From the NCBI RefSeq assembly GCF_027594865.1, contig NZ_CP089391.1, forward strand, positions 6,292,501 through 6,356,500: 64,000 bases of DNA, given 5' to 3'. Positions 45,790 to 54,739 of this stretch are shown one piece after another. The stretch is from Bradyrhizobium xenonodulans (GTDB lineage: Bacteria > Pseudomonadota > Alphaproteobacteria > Rhizobiales > Xanthobacteraceae). A program made the position numbers and the translations under genes. The notes under the pieces are model-generated. The model saw only the letters and a program-made list of their open reading frames with translations, did not search any database and was not told where the DNA came from. The number at the start of each line of letters is the position of its first letter. Position 1 is the first letter of the stretch.

Positions 45790-45939
45790 ACGACCCCTGT
45801 CGGGTGAGGATGGGCCCCGATGATGTCGGTTGCCGCGGCTCCAGACAAGCGGGCATTGCGCAAGGCTCATATCCAAGATTCCTGCGCAAGGCTGCCCGTC
45901 GGGATCACCCCCGCGCTGGACTAAGGCTGGGCAGTTTGC

Positions 45940-46722
45940 CTACCAGCTCGGCAGCACCGCGCCCTTGAACTTGGTCAGGACGAACTCCTTCACCTCAGGC
46001 GTGTGATAGCTGTCCACCAGCAACTTGACCCAGGGCTTGTCCTTGTCCGCGGTGCGAACCGCGATCAAATTGACATAGGGGCCCTTCGGGTCCTCGCGCA
46101 GGATCGGGTCCTTGACCGGATCGAGGCCCGCCTGGGTTGCGTAATTGGTGTTGATCGCGGCGGCGTCGACGTCGTCGAGCGCGCGCGGCGCCTGCGCCGC
46201 GTCGACCTCGATGAACTTCAGCTTCTTCGGATTCTCGGTGATGTCGAGCACCGTCGGCTTGAAGCCGGTGCCGTCCTTCAGCTTGATCACGCCCTTGTCG
46301 CGCAGCAGCAGCAGAACGCGGCCGCCATTGGTCGGATCGTTCGGGATCGAGACCTTGCCGCCCTCGGGAATGTCGGCGAAGGCCTTGTGCTTCTTCGAAT
46401 AGACGCCGATCGGGAAGTTCACGGTGAGTCCGACGGCCTCGATCTTGTAGCCGCGGTCGGCCTTCTGGTTGTCGAGGTAAGGCTGGTTCTGGAACGAATT
46501 GGCCTGGATCTCGCCGGCATCGAGCGCGGCGTTCGGCACGACATAGTCGGAGAATTCGAGAAGCTGGATGTCGAGGCCGTTCTTCGCCGCGATCGGCTTC
46601 ACCGCCTCGAGGATCTGCGCATGCGGACCCGGCGTCACGCCGATCTTGATGGTCTCGGCGGAGGCTGCTGCCGACCAGGCGGCGAGCACGGCCGAAAGGA
46701 TCAGGGGAAAGCGAAACGACAT
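45940..46722 (-). CDS. MetQ/NlpA-type substrate-binding protein
   Basis: Periplasmic binding protein of the methionine-uptake type. The 260-residue product has a signal peptide (RFPLILSAVLAAWSAAASA) and the family features IKIGVTPGPHAQILEAVKPI, LNAALDAGEIQANSFQNQPY-like and INTNYATQAGLDPVKDPILR. Unlike classical MetQ it has no lipobox cysteine. No metN or metI lies nearby, so it is an orphan. A longer upstream frame is a shadow. Confidence 0.88.
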   Translation of the reverse strand: MSFRFPLILSAVLAAWSAAASAETIKIGVTPGPHAQILEAVKPIAAKNGLDIQLLEFSDYVVPNAALDAGEIQANSFQNQPYLDNQKADRGYKIEAVGLTVNFPIGVYSKKHKAFADIPEGGKVSIPNDPTNGGRVLLLLRDKGVIKLKDGTGFKPTVLDITENPKKLKFIEVDAAQAPRALDDVDAAAINTNYATQAGLDPVKDPILREDPKGPYVNLIAVRTADKDKPWVKLLVDSYHTPEVKEFVLTKFKGAVLPSW

Positions 46723-46941
46723 CTGTGGTCTCCAAAGTCTGCAATGACTGGAACCGTATTCGCTTCTCCGCCGGGCGAAATCAATGAAATTGAAATCCAT
46801 ATTTTCCGGCTGGCGCGGACGACGCTTCTCCGTTCGATCGGATGTGGGGAACGAACGCGCCCGCGCAAGCGTGAGGCGCATCACGGCATGGTGGCGCCCG
46901 CGGCGCGAGATTGCCAGGCACGACCAGCCAGGAGTTTCGCC

Positions 46942-47328
46942 ATGACCACTCTCGCCGCTCCCAAGCCCACCAGCCGGAACCGCCTCGAATGCTTCGTGCT
47001 CTATGCCGTGCTCCAGGGCCTGCCGATCTATTCCGGCGTCGCGCTGATGATCAAGCTGATCAATGCGTCCGAATTCGCCGGCGAGCCGTTCGGCGCCGCC
47101 ATCTTCATTGCGATGCTGATGATCTTCCACGGCCTCGTGACGCCCGGGCTCGGGCCGAGATTTCCGCACTTCTTCAGGCATAATTTCGAGCCGCTGTTCG
47201 CCGATCCGGCGCTGTCCTTCTCCGAGAAGGTCTCGCGCTGGCTGGCGCAACCGAAGACGGCCCTGCAGTTGCTGAGCAACGCGTTGCTGCTGTCGGTGCT
47301 GGCGGTCGGCGTCGCCAGCATCCAGTGA
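46942..47328 (+). CDS. Small membrane protein of unknown function
   Basis: The 128-residue product from the ATG at 46942 (AGGAG 8-9 bp before it) has three hydrophobic segments: FVLYAVLQGLPIYSGVALMI, FGAAIFIAMLMIFHGLVTPG and a C-terminal LLSNALLLSVLAVGVASI. I do not recognise the family. It is divergent from the MetQ-like gene, sharing a 219-bp intergenic region. Confidence 0.7.
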   Translation: MTTLAAPKPTSRNRLECFVLYAVLQGLPIYSGVALMIKLINASEFAGEPFGAAIFIAMLMIFHGLVTPGLGPRFPHFFRHNFEPLFADPALSFSEKVSRWLAQPKTALQLLSNALLLSVLAVGVASIQ

Positions 47329-47490
47329 TGCATTGGGCTCACCAAGGGCTCATGTGTGGCAATTTGCCGGCGGCTGCAATCAATCTCCGGCCGGGGCAAC
47401 ATCGCGAAACTTGATGCGCCGGCAGCGGGCGGGGTAGCGTTCGCTCGCGGCCTTAGAACTTCCCCAAGTTCACCCAAGTTCGCACCGGAT

Positions 47491-47515
47491 CGCCGCCCGG
47501 GTCTCTCGGGCGGCG
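47491..47515. terminator. GC-rich hairpin after the small membrane protein gene
   Basis: A 9-bp stem (cgccgcccg / cgggcggcg) with a 7-nt loop in the 329-bp gap before the peptide-binding protein gene. No T tract follows, so it is only a possible terminator. Nothing else was recognised in the gap. Confidence 0.35.
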
Positions 47516-47657
47516 GTCCGGATCCTTGCCCACCGGGCCTTCCTCATCTCGTCATTTCGTCGCATGGCTTTGCCGCATGGCCGGCATTGCCGGCTCGCCC
47601 GTCATGAAACATGATGGGTGGCCGTTGACGACTTGTCTTCGAGGTGGAGGCCATCCG

Positions 47658-49448
47658 ATGAACGAAAACGAAATCCGTGAACGCATCGCAGAGGTGAAGC
47701 AAGGCACGCTGACGCGGCGCTCGTTCATCCGGACCATGGCGGCGGCGGGGATCGCAGCCCCGATCGCGAGCCAGATCCTGCTCTGGAACGACGTCGCGAT
47801 GGCGGATGCCACGCTCGCGTACAAGCCGACCAAGGCCGGCGGCGGCGGCGCGCTGAAGATCCTGCTGTGGCAGGCCCCGACCCTGCTCAATCCGCATTTC
47901 GCGCTCGGCACCAAGGACCAGATCGCCTCGCGCATCTTCTTCGAGCCGCTCGCCGGCTGGGACAGGGACGGCAACCTCGTCCCCTGCCTCGCAGCCGAGA
48001 TCCCGACCAAGGCGAACGGCGGCCTCTCCGCGGACGGCATGAGCGTGATCTGGAAGCTGAAGCAGGGCGTGAAATGGCATGACGGCAAGCCCTTCACCGC
48101 CGACGACGTCGTCTTCACCTGGCAGTACGCCGCGGATCTCGCGACCGCGGCCTTCACCACGGGATCCTACAAGGACATCACGGTCGAGAAGATCGACGAT
48201 AACACCGTCAAGCTGATCTTCAAGGCGCCGACGCCGTTCTGGGCCGACCCGTTCGTTGGCGGCCAGGTCGGCCAGATCCTGCCGAAGCATCATTTCGGCG
48301 ATTATATCGGCGCCAAGTCGCGCGAGGCGCCGGGCAATCTGAAGCCGGTCGGCACCGGCCCGTACAAGTTCGTCGAGTTCAAGCCGGGCGACATGATCCG
48401 GGCCGAACGCAACCCCGATTATCACGTCAAGAACCAGCCGCACTTCGACACGGTCGAGGTCAAGGGCGGCGGCGATGCGGTGTCCGCGGCGCGCGCCGTG
48501 CTGCAGACCGGCGAATACGACTTTGCCTGGAACATGCAGGTGGAGGAGGAGGTCCTCAAGCGCATGGAGGCGGGCGGCAAGGGCAAGCTCGACATCACGC
48601 CGTCCGGAAACGTCGAGTTCATCATCCTCAACACGACGGACCCGTGGACCGAGATCGACGGTGAGCGCTCCAGCGTCAAGTCCAAGCACCCGACGCTGTC
48701 CGATCCCGCGGTGCGCCGCGCGATCAACCTGCTGATCGATCGCGATTCGATCCAGAAATTCATCTACGGCCGCGGCGGCATCGCAACAGCGAGCTTCGTC
48801 AACGCGCCCAAGCAGTTCAAGTCGCCCAAGCTCAAATACGAGTTCGACGTCGACAAGGCGAGCAAGATCCTCGACGAAGCCGGCTGGACCAGGGGCGCGG
48901 ACGGCATCCGCGAGAAGGACGGCAAGAAGCTCAAATACGTGTTCCAGACCTCGACCAACGCCCCGCGCCAGAAGACGCAGGCCATCATCAAGCAGGCCTG
49001 CCAGAAGGCCGGCATCGAGATCGAGGTCAAGGCGGTCACCGCATCGGTGTTCTTCTCCTCCGACGTCGGCAACCCCGACACCTACTCGAAATTCTATGCC
49101 GACATCGAGATGTACAACACCACGCAGCCGCAACCCGACCCCGAGCGCTTGCTGAACCAGTGCGTCTCCTGGGAGATCGCGACCAAGGACAACAAATGGC
49201 TGGGCCGCAACAACTCGCGCTATTCCGATCCCGAAGCCGACAAGGCGTACAAGGCCGCGCAACACGAGCTCGATCCGGTCAAGCGCGCCGCGCTGCTGAT
49301 GAAGGTCGACGAGATCTTCTGCGACGCCCACGTGCTCCTGCCGCTGCTCTCACGCCCCATCGTCAACGCCGCCGTCAACAACCTCATGATCGACATGTCG
49401 GGCTGGGACACCATCACGTGGAATCTGGCGGCGTGGTATCGGGCCTGA
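47658..49448 (+). CDS. Peptide/nickel-type ABC substrate-binding protein (family 5)
   Basis: Periplasmic receptor for an oligopeptide-like solute. From the ATG at 47658 (GGAGG 8 bp before) the product is 596 residues. It has a twin-arginine signal (LTRRSFIRTMAAAGIAAPIA), the SBP_bac_5 entry region (VIWKLKQGVKWHDGKPFTAD, then DVVFTWQYA) and typical PAVRRAINLLIDRDSIQKFI. An upstream frame from 47526 adds non-conserved residues and is rejected. No transporter membrane genes follow, so permeases must lie elsewhere. Confidence 0.9.
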   Translation: MNENEIRERIAEVKQGTLTRRSFIRTMAAAGIAAPIASQILLWNDVAMADATLAYKPTKAGGGGALKILLWQAPTLLNPHFALGTKDQIASRIFFEPLAGWDRDGNLVPCLAAEIPTKANGGLSADGMSVIWKLKQGVKWHDGKPFTADDVVFTWQYAADLATAAFTTGSYKDITVEKIDDNTVKLIFKAPTPFWADPFVGGQVGQILPKHHFGDYIGAKSREAPGNLKPVGTGPYKFVEFKPGDMIRAERNPDYHVKNQPHFDTVEVKGGGDAVSAARAVLQTGEYDFAWNMQVEEEVLKRMEAGGKGKLDITPSGNVEFIILNTTDPWTEIDGERSSVKSKHPTLSDPAVRRAINLLIDRDSIQKFIYGRGGIATASFVNAPKQFKSPKLKYEFDVDKASKILDEAGWTRGADGIREKDGKKLKYVFQTSTNAPRQKTQAIIKQACQKAGIEIEVKAVTASVFFSSDVGNPDTYSKFYADIEMYNTTQPQPDPERLLNQCVSWEIATKDNKWLGRNNSRYSDPEADKAYKAAQHELDPVKRAALLMKVDEIFCDAHVLLPLLSRPIVNAAVNNLMIDMSGWDTITWNLAAWYRA

Positions 49449-49623
49449 GGGGAGCTCGGCGAGCGCTGTCTCACGGCCGTCATTGCTTGGGGCACTCTCT
49501 TGTCCCGGACAAGCTGCAACGCGTAAGCTTTGTGGCGCAGAGCCAGGCCCCAGTAGGGGCCACACGGTAGGGCGCCGCGATGACGGGGTATGAGGCAGCA
49601 ACGCAATTCTCGACGTGTTCTCG

Positions 49624-49708
49624 TAGGATGGGTAGAGCGCAGCGAACCCATCAACGCTTTCGTCCTCGCGGATACATGATGGGTTTCGCAAGAGCTCTAC
49701 CCATCCTA
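49624..49708. repeat. 85-bp REP-like palindrome
   Basis: Outer arms taggatgggtagagc (49624-49638) and gctctacccatccta (49694-49708) are perfectly complementary, with a second inner pair (gaacccatca / tgatgggttt). It contains the core gagcgcagcg shared with the other REP-like elements. Confidence 0.7.
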
Positions 49709-49885
49709 CTGCCCCGGCCTCCCACGCTGCACTTTCCAAGCCCCCGCATCATCCTTCCACTGTGTGTTTCCAATCACAGCAGAATCAGCCGCGCTCCCCT
49801 ACAAAGATCAGGCATGGCCGCAAACAAGGTAACGGCGGTACGCACGAGGCTGGGCAGGCGATCAACAGCTACGGACTTTTTCGAA

Positions 49886-49917
49886 GCCGCCAGGGTGAAG
49901 AACCCGGCGGCTTTTTT
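49886..49917 (+). terminator. Strong intrinsic terminator of an unidentified transcript
   Basis: Stem gccgcc-a-ggg / ccc-ggcggc, loop tgaagaa, followed by six T. No convincing protein gene ends just before it. The 49720-49885 stretch has only a short frame (MAANKVTAVRTRLGRRS), so a small RNA or the remnant of a gene is possible. Confidence 0.6.
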
Positions 49918-50005
49918 CTGTCTAGCAAAGCGAAACGGGCGACTGGAGACAGCGACGCGGCTCGAGGCGGATGGGGATACCGCATGGAGCCGACACCTCT
50001 CGCCT

Positions 50006-50293
50006 CTATGAAGCGCCCGGGCCCTTTCGCTCCTCGTGTTCGTCCTCGATCTGCCGTTCGGCTTCGACCCAGAACTCCAGCTCGCGATCGATCGGCCGGC
50101 CGGCCTGCTCCCAGAGCTCGTAGGCACGCGCGCGCACCTGGCCGCGCCGCATGATGCGACGGAGCTTTCGCTTCAACTCGTCGGCGAAGCTCTTGAAGCG
50201 CTGGACGGTGGTCTCGTCCCTGACGAGCGCGGCCGCTCGCGTTGCGAGTTCGATCTGGTGCTCGATCTTTTGCTGCTCGTCCACTGCAAGCAC
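50006..50293 (-). CDS. DUF2934-containing small protein, 95 residues
   Basis: The C-terminal part, VRARAYELWEQAGRPIDREL then EFWVEAERQIEDE, is the DUF2934 motif (R-A-xx-LWEQAGRP-x-R-x-x-FW-x-AE). A helical N-terminal half (residues 1-50) precedes it. GTG start at 50293, or a second GTG three codons on. DUF2934 function is unknown; such genes are common in bradyrhizobia. A second member follows upstream at 50367-50534. Confidence 0.72.
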   Translation of the reverse strand: MLAVDEQQKIEHQIELATRAAALVRDETTVQRFKSFADELKRKLRRIMRRGQVRARAYELWEQAGRPIDRELEFWVEAERQIEDEHEERKGPGAS

Positions 50294-50366
50294 TGCCGTA
50301 GGAACGGATGTTTCAGGGGCCCATGCCGTTCAGAGATTGAATTCGTTTCCGGGAAGTTCTGTTCCC

Positions 50367-50534
50367 TCACAGCGTATCCGGCGTCCGCAATGTGTTCGAC
50401 TTACCCTCGTTGCGCAGCTCCTGCTCGGCCGCGTGCCAAAACTCGTCCTCGCGGCCTTCAGGCTTGCCGGCTTGCTCCCACAAGCGGTGCGCGCGTTCTT
50501 TGATCTCTTGCTCGGTCGGCTCGGACAATTGCAT
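50367..50534 (-). CDS. DUF2934 small protein, 55 residues
   Basis: A short minus-strand frame reads MQLSEPTEQEIKERAHRLWE then QAGKPEGREDEFWHAAEQEL, a minimal DUF2934 protein. AGGAG lies immediately before the ATG at 50534. It shares its motif with the 95-residue neighbour 73 bp away. Confidence 0.78.
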   Translation of the reverse strand: MQLSEPTEQEIKERAHRLWEQAGKPEGREDEFWHAAEQELRNEGKSNTLRTPDTL

Positions 50535-50846
50535 CTCCTGCTCTGAGCACGGCCCACCCTGGGGGGTATGGGGGGGCTTGGAGGCGGGCCGTGCAGGCCA
50601 GCGATCGGCGGCGATTTCTGGCCCACGGATTCAAGCCTTGATCGTGCGCGGGAGTTCCTAATCGCGCGCAGCTACGCCACGCGGCCTGTGCCAGACCTCG
50701 TTGAGGATGCTTTGGGACGCTGTGGCGCCTGACAGATATCGGGAGGGGATATGATTGGTAGCGGGAGAGGGACGCGCTACCACATCCACCAGAAGGGTAA
50801 ATCCTTAGATTTTCCAGAAGCTTGCCCGGATCGGGGTAGCGGAAAT

Positions 50847-50881
50847 GAGGGTGTTACATCCCACCGGGATGTAACACCCTC
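50847..50881. promoter_or_regulatory. Perfect 16-bp inverted repeat before integrase
   Basis: gagggtgttacatccc and its exact complement are separated by three bases, ending 24 bp before the integrase start. It could be an operator, a terminator-like hairpin insulating the integrase, or part of the recombination site. Confidence 0.6.
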
Positions 50882-50905
50882 GCCGCCCCCGGAAAGGCTC
50901 ATTCC

Positions 50906-52783
50906 GTGGCCCGCCCTTCCTACCTCGCCCGGCGTGCCGGCGGCCGCTATTTCCTGCAGATCCGGCTGGGGAAACGGGCCGCCGAACTCTTCCAGCTTCC
51001 CCTTCTCCGTGTCAGCCTTCGAACCTCGGATTTTGCAGAGGCCCGGAGGCGGCTGGTGGACAATCTCGGATGGGTACTGGAGCTGATTGAGGCTCCCGAC
51101 CTCGAGGCTATAGGGACCGTGTTCGACGTACGCCTGCGGGCCTATGTCGACCGCGGTTCGCCGGCTGACGAGCGGCTTTTGGCTGAGCGCTGCGCCTTCG
51201 AGAACGAGGTCAGGCGGTATTTTACCCGGGCGCAAGAACGCGGATATGCCTACCAGAAGCGTTTTCCGGAGATCCCGGGCCGGTGGGTCGATTTTGTCGA
51301 CCAGAACAAGGCGGCCGAGAGCAGCATCACCCGCTTGACGGCTCGGCGCTCCTATGAGGCCGGCCGCCGTGAGGCCCGAGAGGCCTTCAACGAAGGCTGG
51401 GAGCCCGCGCCCAACAAGGCACCCGCGCTCCGGCCGGAGACACTTGACCCGATCGCCATGCTCGACCGCCTCGTCCAGGATGCCGTAGGCCGACGTATGG
51501 CTCAGCTTGCCCCCGGCAACCTCGCGCCCGTGGCGGCGCCGACCATCGTCCCGGCGGAGACCGGCAATCCCAACGAGCCGGCCAAGTCCGATGGCTCAAC
51601 TGCAACCACTCCCGACCGCATGTCCATCCTGCTGCAGGAGTTTCTCCGCCCCGCTGGGCGCAAACGTCAGCACACCATGAAAGGGCGTGGCGAAGCCGAG
51701 GCCGTTGTGCAGTTCGCGATCGACTTCCTGGGCGACCCCCGTATCGACGAGCTCACCGAGGAAAAGTGGAAGCTGCTCGACGACGCCCTTCCGGACATTC
51801 CAAATCGCGACAATATCCCGCGCGAGTTCTCCCAGACGCTCTTCCAGCGATTTAAATATGCCGAGACGCACGGCTGGAAGGACCTCGTCCGGGTCACCAC
51901 CACGACGATCCAGAGCCGATACTGGGGCGGCCTCTATAAATTCCTCGATTTCGTCATCGAGCAGAAGCTTTATGCCGGTCCTCGGCCCAAATTCGTATGT
52001 ATCGATCCGGAAAATCTCGCTCCACTTCCGCGAGACGCCTTCGACGACACGGAACTTCTCCAGCTCCTGCAGCAGCCCCTCTTCACCGGCTGCAAGAATC
52101 GACTGCACGTCTGGCAGCCGGGCGGCTATTTTGTGCAGTCGCACATTTATTGGGGCTTCCTGATTTGCATTTTGACCGGCATGCGACCGGGCGAGGTCGG
52201 CCAGCTCAAATGCGCCGACATCCGTACCGACGGCGAGTTTTATTATTTCGACCTCAGACCATTTGACGCCCGGAGCGGACGTGTCGCCCTAAAGGATCTT
52301 CGCAATCTGAAAACCAATGCCGCCGGTCGCGTAATTCCGATCCACCCCATTCTTATTGAGCTGGGTCTGCTCGATCGAATGCAGGACCTGATAGACAAGA
52401 AAGAGGAGCGGCTCTTCCCCGAATGGGAAGCCTACATCAGAAAGGATGGTACGGTGCGCTGGTCACAGCCGCTCAGCAAATCCTGGCAGTACGTAAAAAA
52501 GCTTCTGAAGCTCAGCCGGGCCGACCTGACGCTGTACAGCACCAGGCATCTCATGGCGGATTGGCTCGACAATGAAGCCATCGCTCAACGCACGCGCGAC
52601 CGCATCTTGGGACACGCCAACGATGTTCGCGGCCGCTACGGCCGCAAAGGGATTCTCGACCCGGAAATTGCGGCGAAGATCGAGGCGCTCGAGCCTGCGG
52701 TGATCAAGCAGATGCGAAAAATGTTGCTTAGTGCAAAGAACCGCGCCGACGCAGGCGGGCTCACCGTACTGAAGACATACTGA
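50906..52783 (+). CDS. Tyrosine recombinase (phage-type integrase)
   Basis: Site-specific recombinase of a mobile island. The 625-residue product starts at a GTG with GGAAAGG 8 bp before it. It has a large N-terminal part (1-230, DUF6538-like opening ARPSYLARRAGGRYFLQIRL). The catalytic domain holds Arg427 (TGMRPGEVGQL), a box II with Tyr544-Ser-Thr-Arg547-His548 in which the usual first His of HxxR is Tyr, His570 (ILGHAND) and the probable nucleophile Tyr578 (RGRYGRKG). It is longer than most integrases. No tRNA gene is adjacent, so the insertion site is unclear. Confidence 0.9.
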   Translation: MARPSYLARRAGGRYFLQIRLGKRAAELFQLPLLRVSLRTSDFAEARRRLVDNLGWVLELIEAPDLEAIGTVFDVRLRAYVDRGSPADERLLAERCAFENEVRRYFTRAQERGYAYQKRFPEIPGRWVDFVDQNKAAESSITRLTARRSYEAGRREAREAFNEGWEPAPNKAPALRPETLDPIAMLDRLVQDAVGRRMAQLAPGNLAPVAAPTIVPAETGNPNEPAKSDGSTATTPDRMSILLQEFLRPAGRKRQHTMKGRGEAEAVVQFAIDFLGDPRIDELTEEKWKLLDDALPDIPNRDNIPREFSQTLFQRFKYAETHGWKDLVRVTTTTIQSRYWGGLYKFLDFVIEQKLYAGPRPKFVCIDPENLAPLPRDAFDDTELLQLLQQPLFTGCKNRLHVWQPGGYFVQSHIYWGFLICILTGMRPGEVGQLKCADIRTDGEFYYFDLRPFDARSGRVALKDLRNLKTNAAGRVIPIHPILIELGLLDRMQDLIDKKEERLFPEWEAYIRKDGTVRWSQPLSKSWQYVKKLLKLSRADLTLYSTRHLMADWLDNEAIAQRTRDRILGHANDVRGRYGRKGILDPEIAAKIEALEPAVIKQMRKMLLSAKNRADAGGLTVLKTY

Positions 52784-52950
52784 AATTCGAGGTTTGCTCA
52801 CCCTGTGCTAAATCGCGTGTCGGATCATTTCGTCTGCGACATCTGGGTCGCACCGTGAGCGTCGGATTGCCGATGCGGCCGCCACCAGAACGTCGACGCG
52901 CCGGACGTGAGCGGCATCGGTCTAGTCTATCAGGAAGGAGCAACAAATGG

Positions 52951-53136
52951 ATGACGAACGAAAATCATCAAAAGCCGGGGGAACGGGCCACTGAAGGCTT
53001 GCGGAAGGTAACTGCCAAGGAAGGAGCGAAAAACGAGAGCAAGACGGGGCACGATCTAGCCAAGGGCGCTGATCGCTTCGAAGAACGCTCTAAAAGCTCC
53101 GATGGAAAAAGCGCAGAAGAAAAACAAAAAGGCTAA
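52951..53136 (+). CDS. Small highly charged hypothetical protein, 61 residues
   Basis: Starts MTNENHQKPGERATEGLRKV and is almost entirely Lys, Glu, Ser and Gly, with no hydrophobic core, so probably disordered. AGGAAGGAG lies 10 bp before the ATG. A second ATG at 52947 opens a 15-codon frame overlapping it. A hairpin (53172-53203) follows, supporting a real transcription unit. No family recognised. Confidence 0.6.
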   Translation: MTNENHQKPGERATEGLRKVTAKEGAKNESKTGHDLAKGADRFEERSKSSDGKSAEEKQKG

Positions 53137-53171
53137 ATGCAAACAGCAGACCCGACGCCGCGTTTCCTAGC

Positions 53172-53203
53172 AAAGGGCCTCCGTAATGACGCTGGAGGCC
53201 TTT
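53172..53203 (+). terminator. Hairpin after the 61-residue gene
   Basis: aaaggGcctcc and ggaggccttt form a stem with one bulge and an 11-nt loop, followed by a short T-containing stretch. Confidence 0.55.
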
Positions 53204-53301
53204 ACTCACGAAGGGTACATCCTCCCTCGCTAGTTACTCGTTCTCTTATTGGCTTGAGAAAGAGGACGATTCGCGGGTGAAGCGCGCCTAAGCAAGCAAG
53301 G

Positions 53302-53757
53302 ATGCCGACGCGCGGCCGTGGCAGGCAGGTTCCGGAATTAACGCGCCGGGGCAACATCAAGCTTAATCCGCGTCTTCGATTGCACTGGGGCGACTGTGCG
53401 ATAGCCTCTCTGCACCGGACATTGCTCTTGGTCCGGGTCCCCAGTGGCGAAGCCGTCGCGCCAATATACTCGGCGCGTCGGCTTCGTTTGACTGTAGAAC
53501 GGTCGCGCGAGTTTCATTTGATAAAGCAGTCAGGCCGCGAAACCATCGATCTCATTGAGATGCGTCGGCAACTCACAGCGCTGCGTTCGCAACACTCCGA
53601 CAATCGTCTAATTGCGACTCTGTTGAACCGATTTCTCGTGAAGATCGCCTTTCTGACCGAGCCAACAAACCTCGCGCACGAGCAATATCTCCGGTCGGAA
53701 TTCGAAAGAACGTTGACGAAGGTCGAAGAGATTAATGCACAGACAAAATCCGGCTGA
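53302..53757 (+). CDS. Hypothetical protein, uncertain
   Basis: A 151-codon frame whose later part (TIDLIEMRRQLTALRSQHSD; LLNRFLVKIAFLTEPTNLAH; SEFERTLTKVEEINAQTKSG) has the alternation of charged and hydrophobic residues expected of a folded helical protein. The first 40 residues are less convincing, so the true start may be internal. GC content is lower than in the core genome. No family recognised. Confidence 0.35.
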   Translation: MPTRGRGRQVPELTRRGNIKLNPRLRLHWGDCAIASLHRTLLLVRVPSGEAVAPIYSARRLRLTVERSREFHLIKQSGRETIDLIEMRRQLTALRSQHSDNRLIATLLNRFLVKIAFLTEPTNLAHEQYLRSEFERTLTKVEEINAQTKSG

Positions 53758-53957
53758 GCCACCTCCATAGACATTGGTCCAACCTTCCTCGGTAACTTTA
53801 ACAATCGGATTGTGTTGCGGCTTCCAGCGCGGAGTTCGATGCTCGATACAGTCGTGAGGGTGTCGATGTCTCGCGTACCGGCGCCTTGGCGGCAAGGGGT
53901 CGCCAGCCCCCTTGGTCGGCGACCCCGCCCTGTGACGCTGAACCTTGAGGAGCCGAA

Positions 53958-54224
53958 GTGTCTAGTAAATGGACGGGTGTTGAGCGGCGACGCGTCACAC
54001 GCAAGACGGTCGACCAGATAGTTATGCTCTCGCTCTCCGGCGGAGCAACAGTCACGCCCTGTGCAATGCAAAACCTCTCGGTTCTTGGCGCCGGCATCCT
54101 GCTAAAAGATAGTCCGATCCCGTCGACTGACTTCGACCTATCCTTCGACCAATTTCGAACGAGCTTCGCTTGCCGCCTCGTATGGCGTCGCGATGCTTTC
54201 GCCGGCGTGGAGTTTGTCCATTAG
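53958..54224 (+). CDS. PilZ-domain protein (predicted c-di-GMP receptor)
   Basis: The 88-residue product from a GTG at 53958, with GAGGAG 6 bp before it, consists of a single PilZ domain. The c-di-GMP-binding motif RxxxR appears as R11-R-V-T-R15 and the second motif N39-L-S-V-L-G44 as NxSxxG. The remainder forms short strands ending LVWRRDAFAGVEF, typical of PilZ. It would sense c-di-GMP, possibly made or degraded by the GGDEF-EAL protein encoded 1.3 kb downstream. Confidence 0.82.
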   Translation: MSSKWTGVERRRVTRKTVDQIVMLSLSGGATVTPCAMQNLSVLGAGILLKDSPIPSTDFDLSFDQFRTSFACRLVWRRDAFAGVEFVH

Positions 54225-54229
54225 CGTGC

Positions 54230-54485
54230 CGCGATCTGACGCCGGCGCAGCGGGCGAAGCTGATCGCGAAGGGGAAGGCGGCCTATGAAGTCGTGCATCC
54301 GGAGACAAAGCACGGCGCTACCGGGCGGGGTCGAAGGAGTTCTCAGGTTGAGAAGTCTAACCGCTTCACCGGGGATAGGCGGCAAAGGCCGGCCGGTCCG
54401 TCGCATCCATCGCTCGCGACGCGACCCGCGCCAACGCGCTTGGCGCCGATCTAGACTGGTCGCTGCGACGCAATCAGGTACCGCG
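54230..54485 (+). pseudogene. ParB/Spo0J-like nuclease-domain protein, frameshifted remnant
   Basis: Reads DLTPAQRAKLIAKGKAAYEV then VHPETKHGATGRG and RFTGD. It then shifts by one base near 54376 into the frame AAKAGRSVASIARDATRANA. Both parts together match the middle of a ParB-like protein common in rhizobial plasmids and islands (from memory). The N-terminal half is absent, so this is a decayed fragment. Confidence 0.6.
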
Positions 54486-54562
54486 GTGCAGCATCTAATT
54501 GTGTTTATTCTCACCGATTGCCGAAGCTAACGTCGGATCGCACTTTTTAGTGGGGCGTTTTC

Positions 54563-54739
54563 ATGAGTGCTTTTCAGGCTAAACTAGAACGTTTCGAATG
54601 CCTTGCCACCGAGTGCGAGGAGATTGCAAAAAGGTCAGAGGAAAGTAACCGGCACCTGTATCTGAGGGCGGCACAGCACTATCGGGACCTCGCAAGCGAT
54701 GTTCGCGCGTTGATTGCGTCGTTTGACGTCGCCGCGTAG
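54563..54739 (+). CDS. Small helical hypothetical protein, 58 residues
   Basis: The frame from the ATG at 54563 reads MSAFQAKLERFECLATECEE then IAKRSEESNRHLYLRAAQHY and RDLASDVRALIASF. The regular heptad-like pattern and the absence of odd codons suggest a real helical protein. GGGG precedes the start. It resembles a small protein type often seen in bradyrhizobia; function unknown. Confidence 0.6.
   Translation: MSAFQAKLERFECLATECEEIAKRSEESNRHLYLRAAQHYRDLASDVRALIASFDVAA

Noticed and set aside
47544..49331. Minus-strand frame of 595 codons
   Set aside because: Antisense to the Tat-exported peptide-binding protein; composition matches a shadow.
50600..50760. Possible tRNA as integrase target
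   Set aside because: No cloverleaf, anticodon arm or TΨC-like sequence could be found near the integrase.
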